This document shows positions 11,075 to 21,102 of a DNA stretch of 64,000 bases, one piece after another. The position numbers were made by a program, and so were the translations under genes. Source of the DNA: Saccharina japonica (lineage: Eukaryota > Sar > Phaeophyceae > Laminariales > Laminariaceae); contig MEHQ01003727.1 in NCBI GenBank assembly GCA_008828725.1, forward strand, positions 86,993 to 150,992, given 5' to 3'. How positions within the stretch are numbered: the stretch's first letter is position 1; each line of letters opens with the position of its first letter. The notes under the pieces are model-generated. The model was given only the letters and a program-made list of their open reading frames with translations, was not told the origin of the DNA and searched no databases.

Positions 11075-11320
11075 TTATTTGATTTTTTCGTGGCGTGTGT
11101 CGCGACATGCCGCGACACGCCACGGATGCTGCCGCGGCACGCCGCAACACGTGCCGCGGCATTTCGCGACATGCCGCGGCATGTCGCGACAAGCCGCAAC
11201 ACGTAGGGTTAGGATTAGGGTTAGGGTTAGGGTTAGCGACACTCCCCGCGACACTCCCCGCAACACTCGCCGCGACACGCCGTGGGGTGTCGCGACACGT
11301 GCCACGAAAAAGTCAAATAA
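11075..11320. mobile_element. fold-back element with interstitial telomeric repeats
   Basis: 246 bp with ~30-bp terminal inverted repeats (TTATTTGATTTTTTCGTGGC at the left; TTATTTGACTTTTTCGTGGC on the reverse strand at the right, about 27 of 30 matching). Inside are GC-rich near-tandem units of CGCGACA(T/C)GCCG and, at about 11,208-11,236, roughly four and a half TTAGGG units. The GC-rich arms are largely self-complementary. It is not known whether this is a transposon, a healed telomere scar or both. Confidence 0.75.
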
Positions 11321-11882
11321 TGTATATTGGGCGCTTCGTGGAATTTCTACAGTACGCTTTGTTTATATCCGAACGGCCGAGAACATAGTATAACTGTCAA
11401 GCAGTATCTGGAGTGTCGTTACCCACGCAAGTGGAAATAGCGCGCTCTACTGTTGTAATACGTGCGCGTACCGAGCGGGAGGCTTGTACATACCATATAC
11501 ATGAAACAATTGGTATGCCGTTTATATGATTTTCTGATTCAAAGCACGAGGACAACAGCCCTACCGTACATCATATGGTGCATTAACAGCGGCACGCAGG
11601 CGCACGCCTTTCCCCCCCACAACATAAGCATGGCCAGGGTTGGCTGAGAGGCTGATGCATGCTCTGTTATCCCGGCCGTCGTGCTCGTGGACCAGCGCGG
11701 GGACGATGGGTTTCCCCACCCTTGTCCAGGCTGTTGCATGGATACGGATTCACTTGCGCCTTTTTTGCCACGATTTGTGCTCTTTTCTCGTTTCTGCGCC
11801 ACCCTACCGAGTTCCATAGTTTGCTCGATATGTAGTTTCGTGGGCTCGACGTGGGGCACATAGGGGGAGGCAATGGGCATCA
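11321..11882. other. no firm gene; possible upstream coding of the 11.9-kb candidate
   Basis: A plus frame around 11,654-11,863 reads protein-like (EADACSVIPAVVLVDQRGDD) and ends in a stop just before the candidate gene. An overlapping minus frame (11,539-11,952, 137 codons) is also open. Neither is decisive. Confidence 0.25.
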
Positions 11883-12286
11883 GTGCTTGACAGCAACGCC
11901 GACGACTCGGACGCGATTGGAATTCGCTCTTGGGTGGCCAGTGCCGACACAATAGAGGGGCGGCTCTCGCCCCCCAACGACGCCGATCTCAGTCTCAGGA
12001 CGTGGAGAAGCAACGGCGCGAGACGGGTAGCTTGTACGGCCGGAGTCGACGTCCTTGCTTCGGCGGTAAGTACGTACACAGAGTCCATGCTGACACCGAG
12101 TTCGTCAGGGCAGGAAACATTTGGCAGATGTTCAACTTATTTTTTAGATGACTTCAATAGTTTGTCGTTGCCAGCCGCCCGGTTACAGATTAAACGGCGC
12201 GGTTCCCCTTGTTATTCTGCTTTATTACTTTTTCTGTCTTTTATTTTTGGCAGCCCTCAGCAACTAATGACGACACCGTGGTGTGA
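11883..12286 (+). CDS. candidate spliced gene 3' end, unknown function
   Basis: The open plus frame to 12,065 ends in a perfect GTAAGT donor at 12,066. A pyrimidine-rich tract and TTTTTGGCAG end the presumed intron at 12,253. Joining 12,065 to 12,254 keeps phase 0 and reads LASA, then PSATNDDTVV, then TGA at 12,284-12,286, giving a compact acidic C-terminus. The 188-bp intron size is reasonable for a eukaryote. The 5' limit is uncertain: there is no ATG at 11,883 and the frame stays open upstream, so the real start is probably in an upstream exon. No domain is recognised. The splice sites are seen; the gene is inferred. Confidence 0.35.
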
Positions 12287-12289
12287 TGG

Positions 12290-15029
12290 AGCAGGGGAGG
12301 GCCACAACGCAGCGTATCGAAACTACCCCACCGATAGTGACCAATCGCCCGGTCCCCGTACCACCTGGTTGTCAGATCCCTCACGAACAGAGAGGGTGGG
12401 AGGGAGGGGGGTGGACCGAGTTGTGTTGATGACGGGATGTTGGTGGAATGCAGTTGCGGCCCGGTGGTCGGTGCTACTGTATAGATGACCGTCTGAGTCG
12501 CATTCGTCAACCTAGTTTCGGTCGGAAAATTATCCCAACACCACTGCTGCTGTATACTTTTCTACACCCTTCGTGCGCTAGAAATACTAGGTGCGCACCT
12601 TTGTGGTGGTGGGGGATGAGAGCCTACCATGTGACCCCGGATCTGAAGTACGACTAGTGGTTTTGGTTTGTTTATTCGTTTTTCAGGAGCATCAAGAGTA
12701 CGCCTGAGCTCGAGCTGCTACGTCCGCCGGGAGCTTCTCCACGGAGTTGCCAATGTCATCACCATTATTCTCGAGCTGCTGCTGCTGCTGCTGCCGCTAC
12801 TACTGCTGCTGCTGCTGCGTATAACAGCAACTGCCCTTCTCAAGCTGCCGCGATCATCATCAACTGGGTGGAGCTCGCTACCATGTTCCGAATAACAGCA
12901 ATTTATGACACCCTTCTGAGTGAGAGCCCTCAAACATGAGGAGGCCTCGACACATACGAATTTTGAGTACATGGCAGACTGCTTCAACACTACTGTGTTA
13001 TTACCGCAGCGCTGGACTGTTGATGATGCCAGCATGAGTGCGTGTATAGTACAACCCGCGTACGAAATTGCGTGAGGTTCCTTCGAATCCATTCCAGATA
13101 CATAACGTTGCTGCCAAGCACGATAGGAGCTGCTGAAATATTGGACATTTCAACGCGAGCGGCAGCCTTGCCATCGTCGGGCTCAAACCGCCGCCACTAG
13201 GACCGAGACATCCTTCAATAGTTCGCGAGTCCCCCAAGCAGGAAACGCCCAGACACCACTCTCATCAGGGGTAGCCCCAACGCACGGCTGTCCGGAAGAC
13301 GTTTCGCGGCACTGCTGCATGCGTAACTTGCTTGATACTACAGTACTGTACCGAAGAAACACATTTCGCAATTCCAAGAGGGCACTACGTACGGTACGTG
13401 CTTGGCATTGCCGGGGCTTCCTGAGTCGCCGCAACAGTGACGTGGGATCGCTAGCGAGGTGCCCTCCGGGATCGGGCCACAGAGTACAATATTTCAGCCT
13501 TGCCGGAGGATAGAGTATTTTGGAATTGGCGCGTGGTCATCGTATAGGATTGCTGGACCACCGTCTCTGGGGTGGTTGCTTATGCCCCCGTTTCGACTGC
13601 TGGGAAATCGCGCCTGGGATGGGTGAATCGTCGCCGGTTGGCGCTGGTACAACATCGATTCTGGTGTTTTTCAAGTGTCACCGTCTGGACCGCCAGAACA
13701 TCACCACCGCCAGGGATTTCACCACCTTCATGGCAGTGTTTGTTTTGTGGCATCGCTTCACGTTGTTGTTGTACGGCGTGGGCAGAAAGGGGCAGCCTGG
13801 TTGCTGGTTCTATACCTTATTCAAACAAACAATTGTACTTAGTCCTTGAGTAGGGAAATGGGTTTGGGGTAGATGAACTGTAGTTGCGGGACTTGAAATA
13901 CGTAATACAGTTCAATGTTTCCTCTCAATACCGGCAACGTGTCTTCATGTTCTCATCATGAGCCTCTTGGGCATGAGTTGTGTTATAGGAGCAACCTACC
14001 GAGGTTAATGTTGTTGTTCCATACATTCAAAAGGAAAGGCTAACGTCACACACTCCGTATAAAGTTGTGTATGGAGAAACATCGCCCCGAGTATGCCTGT
14101 CAGGTACATTATGAATGAGACCCGAGCGGGTTTCAAATGCTGTGCTTCATGTATTGGGGTGGCATGTATATGTTTGTTTCTAACCTGTCATAAACATGCG
14201 ACACACGTTAGCCATGGCAACATGTTGTGTGTGCTATTTTTGGTGCAGTACGAGGACTGATCACCCGTCGTAAATCGATTGACCTTGTTTCGAATCGGTA
14301 AGGGGGTCGCAATGCATCTACTGTAGCTGCGACACATTAACGTATTCCACGCGAACATCTACAGGCAAATACAGACAAGTACACCAAGTAGCAAAACATG
14401 GAACTGTGGACAAAACCCAACAAAGGCTCATAATGTTGACGTAGTCATCAAGCAAGAGCACGCTAGACCAAAGTAGACGAAGTACTTTGTACTTGCTTTT
14501 TTATTTTCTAGTTTCCAGCTAACATCAACTTAGGGTCGTGATAACGAGAATAGTCGTTTAGTCACAGCAGCAGACTGTAGCCTATCGAGTCACTTGGTTG
14601 GAAACCAAGTCGTCCATAGCGGGGGGGTGCACTGACGCAGCATGTCTAAGTCAGTGCCCCGTACCACGTAGCACGAATGAACTTTAGTATTGAAGGAAGT
14701 GCATATGCTCAACAGGTGAACACTCACGACGTAACACATGACGCAGCGTTTGACCGTACTTGGCCGTCTGGTATAGTTTATACGTGGCGTACTGCTTGTT
14801 CACTTTAGCTATTATCGGGTTATAGGCAAGTGAGACGTACACACATGTCACAATAACAGTATTCGTCGGCTGTCGGGACCTTATGAATATTGCGGGTTAA
14901 CCAACTTGTCACGAGGAACCGCCGGCTTCCACGAGCAAGCACGAAGGAACATTCACTGAAAGTCGGTTGGTATAAGGCCAGGTAAAACACAGTTCGCCGT
15001 AGGACGACCACGTAGCAGAGTTGATCGAG
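12290..15029. other. 2.7 kb without a supported gene
   Basis: Besides the CTG run it holds several short open frames. The most protein-like are 13,183-13,434 on minus and 13,520-13,849 on plus, with no motif. A sequence near 12,620-12,655 (GAGAGCCTACCATGTGACCC) matches the conserved core of the SINE-like family seen at 39.6 and 56.9 kb, so a fragment of that repeat is present. Confidence 0.35.
12775..12820. repeat. CTG microsatellite
   Basis: Interrupted run of CTG triplets (with CCG and CTA interruptions). Confidence 0.9.
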
Positions 15030-15243
15030 GACGCTTTCTACGAGGATAGAGGTGCACCACGTTTTTTCTCTGAGGGTATAGTCGCTTGAGGAGCTATACA
15101 CCTCACCCAAAAACTGGTTTAGGAGGAAACTAAGTATAGTAAAAGTGCTACCTGTTGAACAATGCCATCGCCTAAAAGTATACCAGTACAATGCAAATTA
15201 TTGCAACACAAGAATGAAAAGGCCGACGATTCTGAGTTAACCC

Positions 15244-15331
15244 TGTTCGTAGATTGCAAATCTGAATGCCCTGACTGCCCCGCAGTCTGATGAGATGTTT
15301 CAAGGTCATTGCATTAGAGGACAGAGAGAGC

Positions 15332-15365
<34 letters not shown>

Positions 15366-15483
15366 CGGAGTGCTCGAACTCTCCTCCCGCACGAGGCAAG
15401 AATTCCATAATAACGCCTGCGAATATATACGCAACCCTCAACAACTTTTGCAACCGTCATTGCTGACACGATCCAAACGAACA
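15244..15483 (-). repeat. 3' LTR of the copia element
   Basis: 240 bp, TGTTC...GAACA. It contains a long GA/AG microsatellite at about 15,318-15,365 that explains most of the length difference from the 5' LTR. Confidence 0.95.
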
Positions 15484-15494
15484 CCCTCCCTGGC
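15484..15494 (-). other. polypurine tract
   Basis: The minus strand reads GCCAGGGAGGG immediately before the 3' LTR, the expected place for the plus-strand primer. Confidence 0.75.
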
Positions 15495-15791
15495 TCTTGA
15501 CAGCAATGACAAGACCGAAGGGACATTCAACACAAGCTAGGACCTAACAGCCAACAACAGTCCCGCAGGAGGAAACCCGGCCACCGGGTCAAAACCTCCT
15601 GTAGAACTCATACTCTCCAAACCATTGCAGTTGAAACAACGGCTGCATTCCAAACAATGACCATGGCCAGACAATAAGATGTCAAGTGGTGCCCTACTCA
15701 CCCATGCCCCTCAAAGTAGCGCGGGGTGGCGACCTGACAAATTATTCCTCGCATAACTCAAACATGGTACATCGGACAATGCTCATACCCC

Positions 15792-18700
15792 TTACTCACC
15801 CTCCAACGGCAGATTCAACAAGAACCTACGGTGAAGCTTAAAAGGGGTCGCAGCAAGGGATTTCGTCAAAATATCCGCATGCTGGTCTTTCGAAGCTACG
15901 AACTGAATGTCGATCTTCTTCGCACGAAGCAGCTCCCTAACAAAATGAAAACGTACGTCGATATGCTTGCTCCGAGCAGAACTAAGAGGGTTCTGAGCCA
16001 ATGCTATGGCCCCCTGGTTATCTTCGAAAACCCGGACACATGATCCGCTTAGCTCTGGACAAATAAACGATAAGACCGCGCCCGTGAACAAAGCCTCCTT
16101 CACCCCTTCACCTAGGGCAACGTACTCTGCTTCTGCTGTGGACAATGTAACACACCTCTGCGTACTACTTGCCCAACTGACGGCCGCACCCCCCAGGGTA
16201 ACTACCGTCCCCGATACCGAGCGCCTATCATTCGCCTTATCAGCATAATCGGCATCACTATACGCATTCAAATCCAGTCCCGAACCCCGCACAAAAGTCA
16301 ATCCCAAAAACCTGGTCCCGTGAAGGTACTCCATAATCTTCAAAACTGCCCTCCAGTGCCTCTCAGTAGGGTTGTGAGAGTGACGCGCCACAGCACGCAC
16401 AGCGTTGGAGATGTCCGGCCTCGTCATGGTCGACAGCCACATCAAACTGCCCACAGCCTCCCTGTAAGGCCAGTCTCCACCAGGTTCGCCTTCCTCTCTT
16501 GGACCTAGTTCCACACCAGGGGTAGCGGGGATGTCAGAGGATGAGTTAACGCCAAAACGATTCAACATGCTCTCAATAAACGCCTTCTGCGTAATCTCCA
16601 AAGTCCCCAATTCCCAGTCGCGTTTGAAAGCACAACCAGTGTACCAAGTCAGTTCTCCGAGGTTATTCGTGGGGAATTTCGTTACTAACGCGGCATGAAA
16701 ATCTCTGCATGACTCGTCCGAACCTGCAATCACGATGTCATCCACATGAACAGCCATGACCAGTTGTACCTTGCCGTCCACAACCATGCGAAAAACACAA
16801 GGATCAGTCCTACACTGCTCCATACCGTACTCTACCACGGTTTCTACCAATAATCCGGCCCACTGTCGTCCACTCTGCTTCAGACCATACAGCGATCGGT
16901 TCAGGCGAACGATTTTGCCTGACATGTCACCACACCCACCGGGTAGTTTCATGTATATCTCGGCGTCGAGTTTCGCGCGAACAAAGGCTTGTGCGACGTC
17001 TAAATGAAAGATCTTCAGACCGTGTTCGTTGGCAACAGCTGCCAGAATTTTAACTGACGCTGACGAGGGAGTTGGTGCGAATGTTTGAAAGTAATCTACA
17101 TCCTGCACCTGGCTAAACCCCTTAGCCACAAGTCTAGCCTTTGTCTTTACTATCAGGCCATCCTTGTCCGTCTTGTAGGTGAACACCCACTTCGATCCTA
17201 CAGGTTTCCGCCCTTGCGGCGGTATCGCTGCTTCAAACGTACCGGTCGTTTTGTGACCGTCCAATTCAATCTTCATGGCCTCTTGCCACGCCGCTTTGTA
17301 CTGTGAACGCTCGACATCTGCTACGGACTGAGGGGGCGGTTCTACGTCTTCCGGGAATCCACTCGGCATGCGCACGCTTAACTCCCCTTTGTTATCTGCT
17401 GCAGGTCCTCCAGCCATCAGAGCCAGTGCGTCCTCCGTCGTCCAGGATGTGCTGTTCTGCGTTCTCCTAGACATCGTCAACTTGAACACTGCCGCAAGCA
17501 GCGCGTCCGCGACCTCAGGCCTCATCCTTAGCCGGCCTTCAGCAGGCTCGCCTTCCAAGCGTTGGCTCTGACCCCGGGTTCGGCCCCTTACTGTCGCGGG
17601 GAGCCGTCCCCAGCTGCTGAGCTCGTGAGCTGGTCTCCCCGACAGGACCGCGGGTGGATCCTCACCGTTCCCTTGGTCGGTGTCGGAGGCTGATGCCTCG
17701 CCCGGGTCGCTTTCGGCCCTCCCTGCCGGGACCGAGGAGGCGCCCACCGCGCCCCCTTGAGACGAGCCCGTCGTCTCGGCTGTTTCGACCCTCCCTACCG
17801 GGGCCGAGGAGGCGCCCACCGCGCCCCCTTGAGACGAGCCCGTCGTCTCTGAATTCCCGTCGCCGGCATCGCCGGCGGCAGGTGCCTGCTGGGCGCGCTC
17901 CTCCAAAAACGCGTCCAGATCGAACCCCCACGTCAAATCGAGGTCGTTCAGGCGAGCCAAACCTTCGTCCAGCTCATGCACCACCCCCCCACCACCTCGA
18001 TCTGACGTGCTTCCGTCGTCTGCCTCGGACCCCCCCTCTTCCATAGACAGGGAGTCACTCGACTGGGCAGGTACAGGTGGTGCAGGTGACACGCGCTGCC
18101 AGGTTATGTTGCGCGTGATCAGTACGGTACGGTGTCTAGTCAGCACTCGCACCGAGTCTCGGGGGTAGTTGGGTGCAGGGCCAAGGTAAAAACACTCCTG
18201 TGCTTTCGCCTGGGACTTGTTCTCCCTCTTCACCTTGCAGTAGCCAGGCTTGAGGAAAGGTAGAAGTACTACCGGGGGGGGTCTACCATACCACATCTCG
18301 TATGGTGACTTGCTCTCGGGGTTAGCGGTGGTTGCTGTACGGTTCAAAGCATCGCACGCCCAGTGCGACGCTTCAGCCCACAACGACTCAGTTGCAGGTA
18401 GTTGCGCGCCGGGGTATAGCTCGCGAGCCTGGATTCGGCCCGCCATTGCGGCCGTCTCAATCAAGCCTAGCGCGCGCTCTGCTACCCCATTAAACTGGGG
18501 GCTGTCTGCCGTCGTGAATTCCTGCTTGATCCCTCGTGTTCTACACAGGTCTCCAAACTTCCCCCCACGGAATTCACCACCCCCGTCCGATCGGACGATG
18601 ACCACTTTCGAAGGGACATCGTCTGCGCGAGAATCCGCGAGGAACTGCTCGAACAATTCCGCGGCGTCCGACTTGTGGCGTATGAAATACACCCAAGTAT

Positions 18701-20669
18701 ACCGTGAAAAGTCATCGCGCACAATGAGAGTGTACCGCTTCCTGCCGAGAGACTCTACCACCTTGGGGCCACTCAAATCCACAAACACCCTCCCGAGCTT
18801 TTTACCCGCTCGTGTGTGCGTGGATTGCTTGATGCTCTTGCGAAGTCCCTTCGCCATGGAGCACCCCCTGCATTCCAGCAGGTTTCCCTCGAGGATGACT
18901 CCTTGCTGCTCCGCGGTCTTGCGGAGTAGAACCTCGTGGGAGTGTCCAGCCGCGCAGTGGTAGTCGTTGATGTCGATCGCGGGCTTACTGGGCTGTTGCC
19001 CTGGGGCGAGTACAGCACAGGCATTTTCCCCACTACTGCTGTCGACCCGGTAGCCGCAAAGGCTGTACAGGGTCCCACTCAACGGAAACACGATCGAACG
19101 CTCTGACTTGAGCCGGACTACAATCCCCGAGGGGCGTCCTTCGAACGTATGGCCGTTTTTGACGAGAGTGGGCAGGGAAAATAGGTGATAGCGGAGGTCT
19201 GGCACGTGCGCAACGTTAGTCATCAGCACTTGTACGAGACCGTTTCCGGACCGAAAGACAAAGCGAACATCACCGTATCCTTCGATGGAGCGAGTTGAAC
19301 CATCGGCGATGCGCAGTTTTAGGTTGCATTCTCTGTAGTTGAGCATGCAATCTGCTGAGGGCGTCATGTGAGTAGACGCTCCACTATCGCAGATCCAAAT
19401 CTCGTCTCCTACCTGAAAAGCCGACTCTCCTTCCCCCATTCTGCCCAAACCATCACTGCACTTGCCTGTCTCTTCGGCCTTGAAAGCTGAAGCCTGGGCC
19501 GTACACATATCAACGTCCCTTGCTCCAACCTCGCTCGCCATCGACAGCACAGCCTCTTCTTTCGGCGTGGGGCAAACATCGCCAGAGTGCCCCAGTCCGT
19601 TGCAACCACTGCACCGCTTCTCTCTACAGTTTGCGATCATATGGCCCTTCTTGCCACACTTGAAGCACTTCCCTACGAAAGTACTACCTTCGGTGGCCTT
19701 GGCGCTGCTGCCATTGCCACCGGCAGTCGCGGCTGAGTCTCTACGGGACTCACCGCTGGGGTTTGCACCCCTCTTACCAGACCTCCTTGGCCGGTATGGC
19801 TGACCCCTGGCTGGGCAACCTCGACAAGAAGCAGTTTTCCCGCGTCCCGTCGATCCGAAATCCCGCGAGTCATCATCACGAAAAATCATCTCTCCTCCTG
19901 CCGTAGTACCTCGTACAGCAGAGATGGGTCCTGCCCCTTGTGGGCTCTTCCCTACAGCAGCGCTTTTCTCGGCGCTGCCGGACTCCGATTGGCCAATGGC
20001 TGCTCCAACAGCAGCAAGAGTCTCTCGTAAAGGAGTGGGTCCTGCCCTTCTTGGGCTATTCCCTACAGCAGCGCTACTCTCGGCGTTGCCGGACTCCGAT
20101 TGGCCAATGCATGCTCCAACAGCAGCAGTAGTCTCTCTTACAGGAGTGGGATTTGCCCTTCTTGGGCTATTCGCTACAGCAGCGCTGTGCTTGTAGGAAA
20201 AATGGCGCGAGATGGGCAGATCAAAACCACCACCCAACTCACCACCTGGGATTTCATCCCATTCGCCAGCCCTCCTTGGCTGGTCAGGCTGGCCCCTGGC
20301 TGGGCCCGCCTCGACAGGGACAGCAGCCTCTCTGCGTCCCGTCACTCCGAGATTGCGTGAGGCATCCCCACGCAAAGTTGTCTCTCTTCCAGCTGCTGTA
20401 TCTTCTGCCACGCCTCCAGCAGCAGCAGAATTTTCTCGTACAACAGCAGAGGGTTCAGCCCCTCGTGGGCTTTCCCTTCCAGCAGCGCTGCTCCCAGCAC
20501 TGCTGGACTCAGATCGGCCTTTGTTCCTCGTGAACTCGGCGATCACGTCCCTCATGGCATGCATCGTTGACACTTGCCAATGCTTGACCACCAGCTGAAA
20601 CTCCTGCCTCAGCTGTTGAACCTCATCTTTGGGAAGGCCTGGCTCGTCTTGAGCCGACCCGGAAGCCAT
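15792..20669 (-). CDS. copia Gag-Pol polyprotein, 1625 residues, intact
   Basis: One uninterrupted frame from ATG (20,669) to TAA. Residues 1-330 are a Gag-like region, rich in Ala/Ser/Gly with 37-residue tandem repeats. Two CCHC zinc knuckles follow: CFKCGKKGHMIANC at 335-348 and CSGCNGLGHSGDVC at 353-366. The aspartic protease motif DSGAS is at 428-432. Integrase has an HHCC site (His571, His577, Cys600, Cys603) and catalytic D631, D695 and E731 with 35-residue D-E spacing. A linker of about 860-1050 contains a 24-residue repeat. Reverse transcriptase shows FHLDVAQAF (D1224) and the VDD box at 1309-1311. RNase H carries SDADYA (1471-1476), TAEAEY and FEDNQ (1548-1552). All catalytic residues expected for copia are present, so it may be active. 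Gag and Pol are fused without a frameshift or internal stop, as in most plant and stramenopile copia elements. Confidence 0.97.
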   Translation of the reverse strand: MASGSAQDEPGLPKDEVQQLRQEFQLVVKHWQVSTMHAMRDVIAEFTRNKGRSESSSAGSSAAGRESPRGAEPSAVVRENSAAAGGVAEDTAAGRETTLRGDASRNLGVTGRREAAVPVEAGPARGQPDQPRRAGEWDEIPGGELGGGFDLPISRHFSYKHSAAVANSPRRANPTPVRETTAAVGACIGQSESGNAESSAAVGNSPRRAGPTPLRETLAAVGAAIGQSESGSAEKSAAVGKSPQGAGPISAVRGTTAGGEMIFRDDDSRDFGSTGRGKTASCRGCPARGQPYRPRRSGKRGANPSGESRRDSAATAGGNGSSAKATEGSTFVGKCFKCGKKGHMIANCREKRCSGCNGLGHSGDVCPTPKEEAVLSMASEVGARDVDMCTAQASAFKAEETGKCSDGLGRMGEGESAFQVGDEIWICDSGASTHMTPSADCMLNYRECNLKLRIADGSTRSIEGYGDVRFVFRSGNGLVQVLMTNVAHVPDLRYHLFSLPTLVKNGHTFEGRPSGIVVRLKSERSIVFPLSGTLYSLCGYRVDSSSGENACAVLAPGQQPSKPAIDINDYHCAAGHSHEVLLRKTAEQQGVILEGNLLECRGCSMAKGLRKSIKQSTHTRAGKKLGRVFVDLSGPKVVESLGRKRYTLIVRDDFSRYTWVYFIRHKSDAAELFEQFLADSRADDVPSKVVIVRSDGGGEFRGGKFGDLCRTRGIKQEFTTADSPQFNGVAERALGLIETAAMAGRIQARELYPGAQLPATESLWAEASHWACDALNRTATTANPESKSPYEMWYGRPPPVVLLPFLKPGYCKVKRENKSQAKAQECFYLGPAPNYPRDSVRVLTRHRTVLITRNITWQRVSPAPPVPAQSSDSLSMEEGGSEADDGSTSDRGGGGVVHELDEGLARLNDLDLTWGFDLDAFLEERAQQAPAAGDAGDGNSETTGSSQGGAVGASSAPVGRVETAETTGSSQGGAVGASSVPAGRAESDPGEASASDTDQGNGEDPPAVLSGRPAHELSSWGRLPATVRGRTRGQSQRLEGEPAEGRLRMRPEVADALLAAVFKLTMSRRTQNSTSWTTEDALALMAGGPAADNKGELSVRMPSGFPEDVEPPPQSVADVERSQYKAAWQEAMKIELDGHKTTGTFEAAIPPQGRKPVGSKWVFTYKTDKDGLIVKTKARLVAKGFSQVQDVDYFQTFAPTPSSASVKILAAVANEHGLKIFHLDVAQAFVRAKLDAEIYMKLPGGCGDMSGKIVRLNRSLYGLKQSGRQWAGLLVETVVEYGMEQCRTDPCVFRMVVDGKVQLVMAVHVDDIVIAGSDESCRDFHAALVTKFPTNNLGELTWYTGCAFKRDWELGTLEITQKAFIESMLNRFGVNSSSDIPATPGVELGPREEGEPGGDWPYREAVGSLMWLSTMTRPDISNAVRAVARHSHNPTERHWRAVLKIMEYLHGTRFLGLTFVRGSGLDLNAYSDADYADKANDRRSVSGTVVTLGGAAVSWASSTQRCVTLSTAEAEYVALGEGVKEALFTGAVLSFICPELSGSCVRVFEDNQGAIALAQNPLSSARSKHIDVRFHFVRELLRAKKIDIQFVASKDQHADILTKSLAATPFKLHRRFLLNLPLEGE
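17700..17850 (-). repeat. 72-bp in-frame repeat in the integrase-RT linker
   Basis: Two copies offset by 72 bp encode ETTGSSQGGAVGASS. The change is neutral to frame in a low-complexity linker. Confidence 0.9.
19926..20200 (-). repeat. 111-bp in-frame repeats in the Gag region
   Basis: Units begin at 19,926, 20,037 and 20,148 (37 codons each, two and a half copies). They encode SAAVG, SP(R/Q), TAAVG and IGQSESG motifs. The period is a multiple of three, so the frame is kept. Confidence 0.9.
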
Positions 20670-20726
20670 TCTTGACTTCTTCTTCCAGACCTGACAACGT
20701 CAAGCTTTTGACAACCCACACTAGTG

Positions 20727-20952
20727 TGTTCCTAGATTGCAAATCTGGATGCCCTGACTGCCCAGCAGTCTGATGAGATGTTTTAAGGTCGTTGCATTAG
20801 AGGACAGAGCGAGAGAGAGAGAGCGGAGAGAGAGCGGAGTGCTCGAACTCTCCTCCCGCATGAGGCAAGAATTCCATAATAACGCCTGCGAATATATACG
20901 CAACCCTCAACAACTTTTGCAACCGTCATTGCTGACACAATCCAAACGAACA
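20727..20952 (-). repeat. 5' LTR of the copia element
   Basis: 226 bp, TGTTC...GAACA, with a shorter GA tract interrupted by GCGG. Only 57 bp separate it from the polyprotein start, so the leader is very short. A possible primer-binding stretch on minus starts TGGGTTGTC about 8 nt after the LTR; the tRNA is not identified. Confidence 0.95.
20891..20899 (-). promoter_or_regulatory. TATA-like box in the 5' LTR
   Basis: The minus strand reads GCGTATATATTCGC in both LTRs. Position inside the LTR and upstream of the coding frame fits a retrotransposon promoter. Confidence 0.5.
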
Positions 20953-21102
20953 AACCCCTTCAGAACTGGTCCCACGAATTTGGGGACAAACTACTTAGAA
21001 TTAATATTGGACATTTGTTTCAGTTCTGAATGGGTTAAGGAGCTCGATCATTCAGAAACCGTTTCACCCAAAACTGCTACCTCTACCATCGTAGCACGCG
21101 TT

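Larger units (their letters stand above)
15244..20952 (-). mobile_element. complete Ty1/copia LTR retrotransposon
   Basis: 5.7 kb in minus orientation. LTRs of 240 and 226 bp both start TGTTC and end GAACA, as is typical of copia LTRs. A 5-bp target duplication AACCC flanks it (15,239-15,243 and 20,953-20,957). A purine-rich tract abuts the 3' LTR and a single unbroken polyprotein frame fills the interior. The LTRs differ by about seven substitutions outside the GA microsatellite (about 3%), so it is not brand new although the coding frame is intact. Domain order protease, integrase, reverse transcriptase, RNase H defines copia. Confidence 0.97.
15241..21034. mobile_element. TTAA-flanked miniature element, copy 2, split by copia
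   Basis: TTAA at 15,237-15,240 followed by CCC. The remainder, CTTCAGAACTGG to TTCTGAATGGG, lies at 20,958-21,034 and is followed by TTAA at 21,035-21,038. It is ~80 bp once the copia element and its duplicated AACCC are removed. It is inserted in the interior of the M1 element. Confidence 0.85.
15030..21102. mobile_element. family M1 element, copy 6, split by nested insertions
   Basis: The left part (15,030 to about 15,236) starts GACGCTTTCTACGAGGATAG and contains the family's CACCCAAAAACTGG motif. The right part (about 21,039-21,102) ends TACCATCGTAGCACGCGT. Both sides are flanked by TCGAG, a 5-bp duplication. Removing the inserted material restores a normal ~270-bp member whose interior aligns with CGACGATTTTGGGGTAATGA in copy 1. 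Confidence 0.8.

Noticed and set aside
13520..13853. Two overlapping plus-strand open frames of about 93-109 codons
   Set aside because: Both frames and the reverse strand are open over the same DNA; no motif or conservation to choose between them.
14588..14614. Short hairpin ACTTGGTTGGAAACCAAGT as an RNA structure
   Set aside because: An isolated 8-bp stem with no conserved partner or flanking signal; expected by chance.
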